A stretch of DNA of 64,000 nt, taken from Colwellia sp. (GTDB lineage: Bacteria > Pseudomonadota > Gammaproteobacteria > Enterobacterales > Alteromonadaceae). The stretch's first letter is position 1. Every line of letters begins with the position of its first letter. The notes under the pieces are model-generated. The model worked only from the letters and a program-made list of their open reading frames with translations, had not been told where the DNA came from and searched no databases. The stretch spans positions 1 through 64,000 of the forward strand of contig JABSOY010000010.1 of the NCBI GenBank assembly GCA_013215385.1, written 5' to 3'. Below are positions 8,845 to 18,770 of the stretch, piece after piece. The translations under genes and the position numbers were made by a program.

Positions 8845-9591
8845 ATGAAGTTGATAAACAGTATCTGTGTCTGTCTTGCTATATTTTCATATAAAGCCTC
8901 TTCGGAAACTCTTGAAACACTGCGTATTGCTATTTACACTGAAATGAGCAACACGACCATTAATTATAGTGTTTTCAATGGACCTCAAATTGAAGTTATT
9001 AGATCCTTAGCAAAAAAACTGAATGTAACACCTAAATTTATATCATGCCCCATCAGACGTTGTTTAGAGTTCATGAAAACAGGTAAAGTCGATATGATGA
9101 CAAATATTAGGAAAAACAAAGAACGTGAGTCTTATATGACTTATTTATCCCCTCCTTATTTAAAGCAGTCTTTCCCGATTAATTTTTTTGTTCATCGAAA
9201 TAGTAATATTAACATTAATAAATACAGTGATTTATCAGCGTTAAGAATAGGGAGTATTAGAGGCTACTCATTTTTTGAAAAATTTGACTATGATACTCAA
9301 CTTAATAAGAGAACCGTGACGTCCAATAAACAGCTAATAAAAATGCTACTAACAGGGCGGTTAGATGTATTAGTCGGTAGAGAGTTTGTGATGTTTCCGG
9401 ATAAACGTTCGCTTGATTATTACCCTAATATAAAGAAAGTTAATTTTAGCTACGACAAGTTCGTATCTTCATATATATCAATAAGTAAATATTCAGCATT
9501 TTATGAAAAATTATCGGTAATGAACCGAGCCTTAAAAGATCTAGTAGATTCAGGAACAATCAAAGAAATATTATCATCAAATAAAAACTAG
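8845..9591 (+). CDS. Periplasmic solute-binding protein, SBP_bac_3-like
   Basis: A 248-residue secreted protein. It starts with a short signal peptide (INSICVCLAIFSYKASS) and continues with ETLRIAIYTEM, the first strand of a type II periplasmic binding fold. Later blocks (GKVDMMTNI, LRIGSIRGYSFF, LLTGRLDVLVGRE) match the alternating two-lobe layout of amino-acid-type binding proteins. The ATG follows AAGAGGT at good spacing. No transporter permease or ATPase is adjacent, so it may be an orphan binding protein, like many in marine gammaproteobacteria where such proteins can feed sensor kinases. The ligand cannot be read from sequence. Two cysteines (CPIRRC) lie close together and may form a disulfide. 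Confidence 0.85.
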   Translation: MKLINSICVCLAIFSYKASSETLETLRIAIYTEMSNTTINYSVFNGPQIEVIRSLAKKLNVTPKFISCPIRRCLEFMKTGKVDMMTNIRKNKERESYMTYLSPPYLKQSFPINFFVHRNSNININKYSDLSALRIGSIRGYSFFEKFDYDTQLNKRTVTSNKQLIKMLLTGRLDVLVGREFVMFPDKRSLDYYPNIKKVNFSYDKFVSSYISISKYSAFYEKLSVMNRALKDLVDSGTIKEILSSNKN

Positions 9592-9666
9592 CGTACAAAT
9601 TGCTTGGTACAGAGTATTCATTTTTAGCATCATGTTGATTATCAGTCGATTGGTGAATTATGAAAT

Positions 9667-9699
9667 AAAAAAACCGATAAATGTCTTTATCGGTTTTTT
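9667..9699. terminator. Bidirectional terminator
   Basis: AAAAAACCGATAAA and its complement around loop TGTC, with A- and T-tracts on either side. Lies between the convergent binding-protein gene and the M16 peptidase gene. Confidence 0.9.
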
Positions 9700-9742
9700 A
9701 TAAAAATAGCTAATAGCCGTTAGCGACTAACACTAATATAAA

Positions 9743-12505
9743 TTATTCACTTATATCAGCACTCATATCAGCACTGGTATCACCTGAGTCTATTTTACTC
9801 ATATCACCAGCTTTAATAATTGAAAAGTCTTCAAGTTTTAAATACTTACTCATCACTCGATTAACTTCTTTAGCATCAAGACCCGCTAGGCGTTCTTCAT
9901 ACGCTTTATTCCATTGCATAGTACGTTCTGTATTTAAATGTGCCGCCAGTTTATTAACAAGCTCATTATCTTGTGAACGACTCACTTTTTTACCTTGTAG
10001 CAATCCTGACTTTGCATCAGTAATTTCAGCATCAGTAAATCCATCTTTAAGTAAGCGGGCTAGCTCTTCTTTAAAGCCTTGCTCTACTTTATCTAAATTT
10101 TGAGGTGCACAAATGGCATAAGCGCCCATCGCGGTTCGCATATCATGTGAACTTGAGTTGATAAATGAACCAGCTCCATAACTTAAACCATCTTTCTGGC
10201 GTAACCTTACAGCTAAGCGGCTATTTAAAAAACCACCACCAAAAATATAGTTGCCTAATTCGAGTGCTGCTGCATCTTCATGCATATCACCAATAGGGAT
10301 AGATATTGCTGCAACGAATGTTGCATTTTCTTTATCTGGAGTATTAAAGTCGACATCTTTAACCGGCATCTTTTTATATGGCGTGTTAAGGCGAGCATAA
10401 GCTGATTTTGCCGTCCAATTACCCAATAATATTTCAAGTTTTGCTAAAATATCTTTTTGCTTAAAATCGCCAACAATAGAAATTTGAGCATTATTAGCGC
10501 CATAAAACTCTTTATGGAAAGATTTTAATTGTGCTAATTTTAACGCTTCCAAAGAATTCAATGTTTCTTGATAAGTTGCTACGTAATTTGGGTGCCCTAG
10601 AGCATATTGACTCTGCTTGCGAGAGTATTCGTTAAAGGCAAGGCTTTGTGGATTTTGTAATTGCTGTTCAATATCAACTTTTGCGGTTGATTTATATTGT
10701 GCGAACTCTTTTTTATCAAAGCTAGGCGTTTTAAATACACTCGTGGTTAGCGCTAAAACAGCACTCAAATTTTCATTGGTCGTGGTAATTATAGCCCATG
10801 AACCAGAACTCCAAGCCCCCACTCTTACCGTTGCTTTTAGTTTATCAAATTCATCTTGTAACTGCTCACGGGTATATTTACTGGTACCACGCATTAGCAT
10901 TGAACCTACAGCGCTACTAACGAAACCTAATTCGTTGAGGTTTTCTTCGTTACCATGATTCATGGTAATACGAACTGAGACAGATTCACCGCGAGTTTTT
11001 TTGGTGAGTAAAGAAACTTTAGCACCATTTTTTAAGGTAAAGCGTTCAGTGCGCTTATCAATATTATTAAATGAAGGTTCAAATTGTTCACCTTGGGCAA
11101 TTTGTTCTTTACCTTTGTAACCTTTCAACATTGCTGCTATATCAGTTACTTTAGGTATTTCAACTCTCGCTGGCTTTTCTGTTGGAATGAAACGGCCTGC
11201 TGTACGGTTATTTTGAACTAAGTAAGTTTCAGCAACACGTTGTACGTCTTCAGTGGTTACCGTTTCAATACGGTCGCGATGTAAAAAGTACAAACGCCAG
11301 TCACCCATGGCTAACCATTCACTTAAGTTTTTAGCAATAAGCTCAGAAGAGTTAAATGATAATTCAGTATTTTTTAGAATACTGCGCTTTGCTCGTTCAA
11401 CTTCTTCTTTAGTAATTTTGTTGGTCGTAATATTTTCAAGTACGTCTAACATCTTGTCACTGGTTTTATCTAAGTCAAAACTCTTATCTACTTGTGAGGC
11501 AAAAATCATTAAGCCGGGCTCTTGCCACTGAAAGTTAAAACCAAATGAACGACTTGCTAATTTACCTTCAACAAGCTCTTTATGTAATCGACCACTAGGA
11601 GTATCACCTAATATTTTTGAAAGTACATCAATAGCGGCATAGTCAGGGTGAGAACCGGCTGGAATATGGTACATAGCGCCAAATAGCTGCACATCACCAA
11701 CGCGTCTTACCGTGACACTTTTTTCGCCATCTTGAGCAGGCTCTTCAGTATAAAGAGGTCTGATAACGCGTTCAGGCCGAGGGATAGCAGAAAAGTAATG
11801 GCTGACTTTCGCAAACATTTCTTTATTATCGAACTTTCCAGCAACAATTAAAGTGGCGTTGTCTGGTTGATAATAATTGCGATAAAAGGCTTGTAATCGA
11901 TCAATCGGTACATTTTCCAAATCGGCTTTAGCGCCAATGGTTGATTTACCATAGTTGTGCCAAGAGAATGCAGAAGCCATCATACGTTTCAATGTGACAC
12001 CAAACGGGCTGTTTTCGCCACGTTCAAACTCGTTGCGAACAACGGTCATTTCACTGTCTAAGTCTTTTTTAGCAATGAAAGAATTAACCATACGGTCGGC
12101 TTCCATATCTAAAGCCCAGTTAATATTTTCTTCTGTTGCGGCGAAGGTTTCAAAATAATTTGTTCTGTCTGTCCACGTTGTTCCATTGGGCCGAGCGCCA
12201 TGAGAACTTAATTCTTTAGGAATGTCTTTGTGTTTTGGCGTACCTTTAAATACCAAATGCTCTAGTAAATGAGCCATGCCGGTTTCACCGTAGTTTTCAT
12301 GTTTTGAACCGACATGATAAGTAATGTTTACTGTTACGGTTTCTTTGGTTTGGTCGGGAAATAATAAAACTCTTAATCCATTGTCTAAATGATATTCGCT
12401 AATACCTTCGACTTCAGTAACGGGCACAGATACATCGGCAATAGTAGGTAAGCTTGTTATTAGTAATGTACTTATAAAGACACTTATTTTTAGGGGTTGG
12501 AACAT
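9743..12505 (-). CDS. Secreted M16 family zinc peptidase (double-domain)
   Basis: A 920-residue periplasmic M16 (pitrilysin/insulinase-type) protease. The start at 12505 is chosen because AAGGAGA sits 5 nt upstream and the peptide then begins with a clean signal sequence (ISVFISTLLITSLPTIAD); a longer frame adds ten polar residues before it. The inverted zinc motif HLLEH is at residues 79-83 (GMAHLLEHLVFKG), with the downstream acidic ligand expected in NEFERGE. A second, non-catalytic M16 half occupies residues of about 470 to 900, with the usual R-Y pair segment GGGFLNSRLAVRLRQKDGLS. The last residues are a short serine-aspartate-rich tail. Like the M16 lipoprotein at 27-30 kb, it probably degrades peptides in the periplasm. 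Confidence 0.93.
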   Translation of the reverse strand: MFQPLKISVFISTLLITSLPTIADVSVPVTEVEGISEYHLDNGLRVLLFPDQTKETVTVNITYHVGSKHENYGETGMAHLLEHLVFKGTPKHKDIPKELSSHGARPNGTTWTDRTNYFETFAATEENINWALDMEADRMVNSFIAKKDLDSEMTVVRNEFERGENSPFGVTLKRMMASAFSWHNYGKSTIGAKADLENVPIDRLQAFYRNYYQPDNATLIVAGKFDNKEMFAKVSHYFSAIPRPERVIRPLYTEEPAQDGEKSVTVRRVGDVQLFGAMYHIPAGSHPDYAAIDVLSKILGDTPSGRLHKELVEGKLASRSFGFNFQWQEPGLMIFASQVDKSFDLDKTSDKMLDVLENITTNKITKEEVERAKRSILKNTELSFNSSELIAKNLSEWLAMGDWRLYFLHRDRIETVTTEDVQRVAETYLVQNNRTAGRFIPTEKPARVEIPKVTDIAAMLKGYKGKEQIAQGEQFEPSFNNIDKRTERFTLKNGAKVSLLTKKTRGESVSVRITMNHGNEENLNELGFVSSAVGSMLMRGTSKYTREQLQDEFDKLKATVRVGAWSSGSWAIITTTNENLSAVLALTTSVFKTPSFDKKEFAQYKSTAKVDIEQQLQNPQSLAFNEYSRKQSQYALGHPNYVATYQETLNSLEALKLAQLKSFHKEFYGANNAQISIVGDFKQKDILAKLEILLGNWTAKSAYARLNTPYKKMPVKDVDFNTPDKENATFVAAISIPIGDMHEDAAALELGNYIFGGGFLNSRLAVRLRQKDGLSYGAGSFINSSSHDMRTAMGAYAICAPQNLDKVEQGFKEELARLLKDGFTDAEITDAKSGLLQGKKVSRSQDNELVNKLAAHLNTERTMQWNKAYEERLAGLDAKEVNRVMSKYLKLEDFSIIKAGDMSKIDSGDTSADMSADISE

Positions 12506-13380
12506 CCAGTTCTCCTTGTTGTTATCGCATTTCATTGTTAGCTTTTTAAAAATGCTATTTACACGTTATTGTGTGACAGCACGGCTCTAAAAAACATCAA
12601 ATTCATGGTGCATCTTTAACGCTGCTCTTTCAAGTGCTTAATGTCATATTGATTTTTTTATCATGTTGATAGTAAAGGTATTGACAAGCTGAGAGACAAT
12701 ACCTTACAGCTATAACGCTGGATATTTACCTGTTAAGCCATTTTGAATTTTGGAATTCCCTTACATTATGTAACAAAAAATTATCATTTATAACGCTATT
12801 ATTTAACCTAAGTTTTTTATTTTTCTAATAAGTTGCTTAAACGAGCTAATTGTATTTTTTCTTTTATAGAGTATGTTAATTACAACTACCATGCCCAATC
12901 AATTACTATGTGATAAGTACAGCGAATGCAGAGGTCAGGCTTACATTATTGAGGTACTTAACTCCAAAATTTAGCAAAATAATGCGAAATTCGAATTCAA
13001 TTCCCCACACAGTACGAAATACATACTGAGTAAAATTATCCGGTTCAGTATTTATTAGCTGGTGCAAGTACTTGAAGCGCTGGAGCAAGAATTAAAATAG
13101 GGTAAAAAAATAAGAGAGTTATTATCATATTCATTACAAGAGATAACTTATTTTGTAAGCTATTCACATCTGCTGAGACTAGACTTTCCATCTTTTATAG
13201 ACAACAGATTAGTTGCAATGCACCCCATAAGTAACCTAGGCAATATTAAACACTGATGTGGCTGCTTACATCACCTTATTATCAATTATCCTCACCCTGA
13301 GCTAAAGTAATATATTGGTCTACACTGGTAATATGTATTAAACTTATTAACTCAAGGTATTTGAGTTCTGCAGGTTATTA
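12506..13380. other. Long intergenic region without a recognised gene
   Basis: 875 bp between divergent genes. A 60-codon open frame on the minus strand (12906-13088) has no ribosome binding site and matches nothing I know. The stretch 13260-13380 precedes the REC-GGDEF-EAL gene and should hold its promoter. No hairpin, repeat or RNA gene was recognised. Confidence 0.4.
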
Positions 13381-15498
13381 ATGGACTTACAACCTAGTAA
13401 AATTCTTATTGTTGATGATATTCTCCATAATCGAATTGCATTAACTAAGGTTTTGGAACCACTAAACAATGTTGAAGTGGTTGAAGCTGACTCAGGAAAT
13501 GAAGCACTAAAGAAGCTACTCAATAATGATTTTTCCGTTATATTACTCGATGTTAATATGCCCGGCATGGATGGTTATGAAGTTGCCAATCTAATTTCTT
13601 CCTCTCAAGCCCATAAACACACGCCAATTGTAATGCTAACTGCGCACGATTCATCTGCCCCTGATGTATTACGTGCCTATGAAGCAGGTGCGATAGATTA
13701 TCTAACGAAACCCATCGAAAGTACTATTTTATTAAACAAAGTAAAACAGTTCGTCAAGATCAGCCAGTTACAAGCTAAAACCAATTATTTAAAAAGTGAA
13801 AGAGAATCGATCCTTGAAGCTGCAGGACAAGGAGTCATTAAATTCACTAGTGAAGGCGACATTGAATTTATTAACAAGAAAGCTTGTCAAATGTTAGGTT
13901 CGGTAGCCGATAAAATTATTGGCAGTCAGTTTAATCAATGGTTTTCACATATGGAAATTGAACCTGACTATGATAACTTATTCATGTTCTTACGAAAAAA
14001 AGTGCATAAGCTCGGTTTATACCAACACCAAATAGCAAAATTAATTGATATTAATAAAAAAACTCATTTAGTTGAGTTAACTTGCACTTCTCCTAGAAGC
14101 CAGAAAAACTATTCTATGATAGTACTTTTTCAAGATATTAGTGCCCGCCTTGAAATGGAAAGTGAGCTCGTTCATCTAGCTAACTATGATACCTTAACTC
14201 AGCTCGCAAATAGGGCCTGTTTTCACGATAATTTGGCGAGAGCCATTAACCGTTCCAAACGATTAGAAAGTACTGTGGTGCTATTATTATTAGATCTTGA
14301 CCGTTTTAAACAAGTAAACGATACCTTAGGTCATGATGTCGGGGATGAACTGTTACAAGGTGTCGCAAAACGTCTTACTTCTATGTTACGTGAGACCGAT
14401 CTAGCGGCACGATTGGGTGGCGATGAATTCGCTATTTTGATTGAGGACAGTCAATCAAGTCTTGATGCCGAACTACTTGCTAAAAAAGTAGTATCTTTAA
14501 TTTCAAAACCATTTTTGATTCAGGATAAAGAAATATGTATTGAAACCAGTATTGGTTTATCTCGCAGTGTTGCTGGTAAATCAGATAAGGCCACCCTTTT
14601 AAAGTGGGCGGATATTGCCTTGTATGAAGCAAAAGCAGTAGGACGAAACTGTTATCAACTGTTTGTACCTGAGATGTCAGTGCAGGCGCAAAAACAAGCG
14701 CTAATTCAGAGCCAATTAAGACAAATTATTGAACAAAATTTATTAGATGTTCATTATCAAGGGCAGTTTTGTCTGAAAGAGAATCGTTTTGTTGGTTTTG
14801 AAGCCCTAGTACGCTGGCCAAAATCTAATTTTGGCGAAATACCGATATCTCCAGCACAATTCATCCCCATTGCCGAGCAATCACACCTCATTCATGAACT
14901 GGGTTATCAAGTCTTACACCAAGCTTGTGGGGTGCTACAATCATGGCAATTATCCACGGATACTCAACACTTGACCTTAGCGGTGAATCTGTCGGCAAAA
15001 CAGCTTAACGCTTATGATTTTTTAGACCGCCTTGAGCATGTCTTATGTCAATTTGATTTTCCGTTGGCAAAACTTACTTTTGAGTTAACCGAGACCGCTT
15101 TTTTAGAAGATTCTGAACATGTACAAAAATGCATGAAAACGTTAATTAATATGGGCTTTAGTTTAGCTTTAGACGATTTTGGTACCGGTTACTCTTCATT
15201 AAATTACTTACAAAATTTACCTTTTGATATTATTAAGATTGATCGTTGCTTTATTCAACGTTTGGGTTTTTGCCATAAAACTACGGCTCTGGTGAAAGCT
15301 ATTATTACCATAGCAGATGCCTTTGATATGAGCGTGGTTGCAGAAGGGGTTGAAAATCAAATTCAATTAGACTGTATTGCTTCTTTGGGATGCAATAAAA
15401 TTCAAGGTTTTTATTTCAGTAAACCTATTCCCAAAGAGGAAATCGCTTCATTAATCTCTGCGACTAACATCAATAATAAAAAAGTACTTTCCAAATAA
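13381..15498 (+). CDS. Response regulator with PAS, GGDEF and EAL domains
   Basis: A 705-residue cytoplasmic protein of cyclic-di-GMP signalling. Residues 5-125 are a receiver domain with phospho-acceptor D57 (VILLDVNMPGMDGYE) and the conserved threonine and lysine (MLTAH, YLTKPIE). A PAS-like segment follows (about 138-255). The diguanylate cyclase domain keeps GGDEF at about 346-350 (RLGGDEFAI). The phosphodiesterase domain keeps EAL at about 474 (GFEALVRWP), DDFGTGYSSL near 598 and AEGVE. Both catalytic signatures are intact, so it could make or break c-di-GMP depending on phosphorylation; in many such proteins one activity dominates. No partner kinase is adjacent. Confidence 0.93.
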   Translation: MDLQPSKILIVDDILHNRIALTKVLEPLNNVEVVEADSGNEALKKLLNNDFSVILLDVNMPGMDGYEVANLISSSQAHKHTPIVMLTAHDSSAPDVLRAYEAGAIDYLTKPIESTILLNKVKQFVKISQLQAKTNYLKSERESILEAAGQGVIKFTSEGDIEFINKKACQMLGSVADKIIGSQFNQWFSHMEIEPDYDNLFMFLRKKVHKLGLYQHQIAKLIDINKKTHLVELTCTSPRSQKNYSMIVLFQDISARLEMESELVHLANYDTLTQLANRACFHDNLARAINRSKRLESTVVLLLLDLDRFKQVNDTLGHDVGDELLQGVAKRLTSMLRETDLAARLGGDEFAILIEDSQSSLDAELLAKKVVSLISKPFLIQDKEICIETSIGLSRSVAGKSDKATLLKWADIALYEAKAVGRNCYQLFVPEMSVQAQKQALIQSQLRQIIEQNLLDVHYQGQFCLKENRFVGFEALVRWPKSNFGEIPISPAQFIPIAEQSHLIHELGYQVLHQACGVLQSWQLSTDTQHLTLAVNLSAKQLNAYDFLDRLEHVLCQFDFPLAKLTFELTETAFLEDSEHVQKCMKTLINMGFSLALDDFGTGYSSLNYLQNLPFDIIKIDRCFIQRLGFCHKTTALVKAIITIADAFDMSVVAEGVENQIQLDCIASLGCNKIQGFYFSKPIPKEEIASLISATNINNKKVLSK

Positions 15499-15623
15499 AG
15501 CGTTGTATTTAAGGGATTAAAACTCACCTAGCTTAATTGTAATTTCTTTTGATAGCTTCGAGAACGTGGCGATATGTCCTCGAATTTGTCCAAAATTTTT
15601 GAATGAACAATACTCTCTCTACC

Positions 15624-15935
15624 TCACAACATCAAAAAACCTCGTTGAACTAAGCTTTCATCAATAACATTTAATACCCGATCTTTTAACGGTTTATCAA
15701 AATTAATCATCATATTTCTACAGGGCACTAAGTACATTTTCACAAAACTCTTATCTTTCATTAGATTATAATAGGTAAAGGTGATTTTTCCCCGTAAAGC
15801 TGAGTCGAACAAAGCGCCATCATATTGCTGATGATAATAATCGGAAAATGATTTTTGACTACCGGCAGCTAGATAGTTTCCACTATATTTTCGTATAGCT
15901 TTAAGTGGGTAAATACCTTTTTCTGTGATAGCCAA
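15624..15935 (-). CDS. Hypothetical protein, start uncertain
   Basis: A 103-codon frame that begins with TTG and has no convincing ribosome binding site. The same frame stays open upstream for about 25 more codons into the end of the neighbouring hydrolase gene, without an ATG. The sequence (SGNYLAAGSQKSFSDYYHQQ, then LRGKITFTYYNLMKDKSF) reads like a real folded protein with many aromatic residues, but I do not recognise a family. It could be a small gene translated after the hydrolase or the remains of a longer one. Cys and Met content is ordinary. Confidence 0.4.
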   Translation of the reverse strand: MAITEKGIYPLKAIRKYSGNYLAAGSQKSFSDYYHQQYDGALFDSALRGKITFTYYNLMKDKSFVKMYLVPCRNMMINFDKPLKDRVLNVIDESLVQRGFLML

Positions 15936-16000
15936 CGAATAATTCTTATAGCAGGCGCCTATTATGTTTTTAAGTTGAATTAATTTGCGAATGGCGGTTG

Positions 16001-17593
16001 TTACTTTCCCCTTATGCCATGCTCTCGAATAAGGAGTTCAGGTACTTCAGTAGTAATTCCGCTAAGATTTTGCTTTCCTTTCAAGTAATGATCGAAAAAT
16101 CGGAGCTGAACAGTGTTGATAATTTCATTAATACGCTTTGCATCAACTTGATCACCCATCTCTAGATAATGTATCAAAGGCATGATTGAGACAAAATCAA
16201 AGAAATCAGCATGCATTGTTCCTTTAATAACATAGTCCATAAATTGCTCTTCGGCAGGCAAGTAAGCAAAGTCATTCATTCCTGCGTTTTCAACACTAGA
16301 TAACATCAGGAAAGGAGCATTAATGGATGCAAGCCAATGTTCACCATACTGAAAACCATCCATATTGCCACCGGCACGACAACGACTGTCAATTTTACAA
16401 AATTCAGCAGAAGCAGCCCCGCCACGAGACATCCCGAATACGCCAAAGCCATTCAAATTAAGGCTTGTTAAGAAATCATTAATAGGGGCTTCAACATGAA
16501 CTATTGTATCAGCGATAAACTGAATATCTTTCACCCAAGTATCAACTGAGCGATTATTGTAATGTAGAAAAGCCAAAAGTTCATAGAGAGAGTCAGTTGT
16601 TAATTTGGGTTCTATTTTTTGAATTTTCTCACTTGCAAGAGCGTTTGTAACTATTACGCGTTTATTATGCTCACTTGTAGCTGATGAAAAATCAACCATG
16701 AGTTCATTGATAGCCTTTAAGTTCTGCTCACTAATTTCATAAAAAGTCTGCTCGCCTTTACTTTTCATCTCTTTCGTCAGACCCGCATCATCAGGCAATC
16801 GAGAAGAGGCGGTAATACTTCCTGCATGAGTGAGGTTCACCTTAGCACTTTGATAAGGTCGACCTATACTTAAAATAACATAGCCATGACTTGCCAAATG
16901 TTCCATTAATATTGTATTTTGTTCTGCAACTAGGAATAAGCCATGGCTGAATAATAGCACAGGAAAATTTTCGCCTTTGACGATGGGACTATTGATATGG
17001 GCATGGGTATCAACGTATTTTAAGTGACTTGAAAAGAAACTAAATAAATCGAATTCTCCACTATACATTTCCTGCCAAAGCGTTCTTACAGGGAAGTTCT
17101 TGGCGTTTTTTTTATCCGTAGGATACCAAACCTGTATATAGAGCTCACGCTTCTGCTCCGGTGCATAGTGCTCAATACGTGATTTATCTAGCATTGAATA
17201 ACTAAAGGTACCCACAGCATGAGGACCGTTTGGTGCGGCCAAGTTGATAACAGGTAATTGCGAGCTTAAGAAAAAGGATAAAACTAAAAACGTCCCCACC
17301 CCAACAGTAGCAAATATCTTCATTAAGCGCGGTGTCTTTGATTTTTTTAACGACGCTAATGCTAAAAAGCCAAAAGATGTATAGGCTAGAATCATTTGCC
17401 ACCGCAATCCTTCTAGCGCCCCCACCAAGATAATCAAAATAAGGCCCGCTAATATAAAATATGACGGTTTAGGAAGTCTCAGACTTGGACCGATAAGTAA
17501 CTTTACGAGGAATAACGTGGTTAGTATTCCAAAGGTTATTTCAAAAAACTGCAAAATATTCTCCACATGTTGAACTTTAGCGATAACATTCAA
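16001..17593 (-). CDS. Membrane-anchored alpha/beta hydrolase, PAF-acetylhydrolase-like
   Basis: 530 residues. The first 130 contain about four hydrophobic helices (ILTTLFLVKLLIG, YFILAGLILIILVGAL, ILAYTSFGFLAL, VGVGTFLVLSFFLS). The rest is an alpha/beta hydrolase resembling platelet-activating-factor acetylhydrolase isoform II. The oxyanion region is VLLFSHGLF, the nucleophile elbow is GMSRG (GVFGMSRGGAAS) and the likely catalytic histidine lies in GTMHADFFDF. The hydrolase domain would face the periplasm or be surface-exposed on the inner membrane. It would cleave ester-linked lipids or similar compounds; the substrate is unknown. The predicted start is a TTG after GGATGA; no ATG is available before the first helices, so the start is uncertain. 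Confidence 0.8.
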   Translation of the reverse strand: MNVIAKVQHVENILQFFEITFGILTTLFLVKLLIGPSLRLPKPSYFILAGLILIILVGALEGLRWQMILAYTSFGFLALASLKKSKTPRLMKIFATVGVGTFLVLSFFLSSQLPVINLAAPNGPHAVGTFSYSMLDKSRIEHYAPEQKRELYIQVWYPTDKKNAKNFPVRTLWQEMYSGEFDLFSFFSSHLKYVDTHAHINSPIVKGENFPVLLFSHGLFLVAEQNTILMEHLASHGYVILSIGRPYQSAKVNLTHAGSITASSRLPDDAGLTKEMKSKGEQTFYEISEQNLKAINELMVDFSSATSEHNKRVIVTNALASEKIQKIEPKLTTDSLYELLAFLHYNNRSVDTWVKDIQFIADTIVHVEAPINDFLTSLNLNGFGVFGMSRGGAASAEFCKIDSRCRAGGNMDGFQYGEHWLASINAPFLMLSSVENAGMNDFAYLPAEEQFMDYVIKGTMHADFFDFVSIMPLIHYLEMGDQVDAKRINEIINTVQLRFFDHYLKGKQNLSGITTEVPELLIREHGIRGK

Positions 17594-18381
17594 TCATCCA
17601 CACATAGATATGATTAAACTACAGCAGTAAATTGAAAACATAACAATTTATTAAAGGTACGCCTCTGCAATACCCAAACTATTATCGATTTTTAATTCCA
17701 ATTAATATCGCATAACATCAAAACATTAGAAATCATAAAAAAGTTTAAAAAGTAATTTTTTTGTAATTAGTTGTTTCTTACTGGGGGTCTAGATTCATTA
17801 GCAAATATATGGCAAATATTTCGAAGTTAATGTCTTCTACGTGCACAAAACGATCATTAATTATGATACGGATAACGGCTCCAATGTGTTCACTATTACC
17901 ATCAAGTAAAGCACTTAATATGTCTGCGTTAGCGATTACTCAAAGTTTTTAGGATGGAAAATAAATGTAATTGGCAAGCTTAGTTTTATGGAATATTCCG
18001 GCTCTGATTATAGCTATTTCCCACTATTATTGAAGTCAGGTGCCATTACATACATAAAACACTTGGCGATAAAAATATTGCTATACACTGAAGGCGCATC
18101 AAATTATTACCGGGTATGTTGAGCTAAAATATGCCCGTAGAGTCATGGTAAGTAACAATGAAAAATCACTTCAGGCCAAAGACAAAAAATCATCTTAATA
18201 CTCTATTTAAAATACCTGAATATCAGTAGCAACTTAGTTGAGTTTGGTTTTATTTTGGCTGTGTTCACAACTTAAATTAAAATTATTGTTTATTTTTCTT
18301 CATCAATACATCCATACATATATGCGCTCTAACTAGCTTTCAGCCATACAGAGTAAACATCAATGCTACAAAACAACTATT
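17594..18381. other. Intergenic region, no gene recognised
   Basis: 788 bp of AT-rich DNA upstream of the PadR operon. A roughly 60-codon plus-strand open stretch around 17930-18120 lacks a start codon and matches no family I know. No repeat or RNA was recognised here. The operator-like palindrome at 18382-18420 follows directly. Confidence 0.35.
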
Positions 18382-18420
18382 TATAGCATGCTACCTTGTA
18401 ACGCAAGGTAGCATGCTATA
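18382..18420. promoter_or_regulatory. Perfect 17-bp inverted repeat upstream of the PadR gene (likely operator)
   Basis: TATAGCATGCTACCTTG and its exact complement flank the 5-nt spacer TAACG, ending 11 bp before the padR-type start codon. Each arm itself contains the palindrome TAGCATGCTA. PadR regulators bind inverted repeats at their own promoters, so autoregulation is the simplest reading. In RNA it would also form a stable hairpin just before the start, where no Shine-Dalgarno sequence is visible. Confidence 0.65.
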
Positions 18421-18431
18421 TAGTTTGTTTT

Positions 18432-18770
18432 ATGAAAGCTAAAAATACTATCTCGCAAATGAGACGCGGCATATTGGAATTCTGCATTATCAGCTTATTA
18501 GCAGATCATGAGGTGTACACCGCAGAATTAATTGACCGCCTAAAAGCAGCGAACCTTCTGGTGACAGATGGCACGCTATATCCATTATTAAGCCGCTTAC
18601 AGAAATCAGATATTCTGCAGTATCGCTGGGAAGAGTCGGAATCAGGGCCGCCTCGGAAATACTATTCGTTAACTGACGAAGGTCGAGAAGTGTTGGCTGA
18701 ACTTGATCTTTCTTGGCAGGAGATTAATGGCTCTGTAGAACAAATTCGAAGAGGGAATAAAAGTGAATAA
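18432..18770 (+). CDS. PadR family transcriptional regulator
   Basis: A 112-residue winged-helix repressor. Typical PadR features are the opening MRRGILEFCIISLLADHEVY, the recognition part LLVTDGTLYPLLSRLQKSD and the wing with the glycine-proline turn (ESGPPRKYYSLTDEGRE). It is the first gene of a likely operon: its last 8 bp overlap the PspC-domain gene, and ABC transporter genes follow. PadR proteins with this layout usually repress efflux or membrane-stress transporters and respond to small lipophilic ligands or to envelope stress. The palindrome just upstream is the obvious candidate site. No good ribosome binding site precedes the ATG. Confidence 0.92.
   Translation: MKAKNTISQMRRGILEFCIISLLADHEVYTAELIDRLKAANLLVTDGTLYPLLSRLQKSDILQYRWEESESGPPRKYYSLTDEGREVLAELDLSWQEINGSVEQIRRGNKSE

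Noticed and set aside
12906-13088. 60-codon minus-strand open frame in the long spacer
   Set aside because: No start signals and no recognisable protein; kept only as a note in the region entry.
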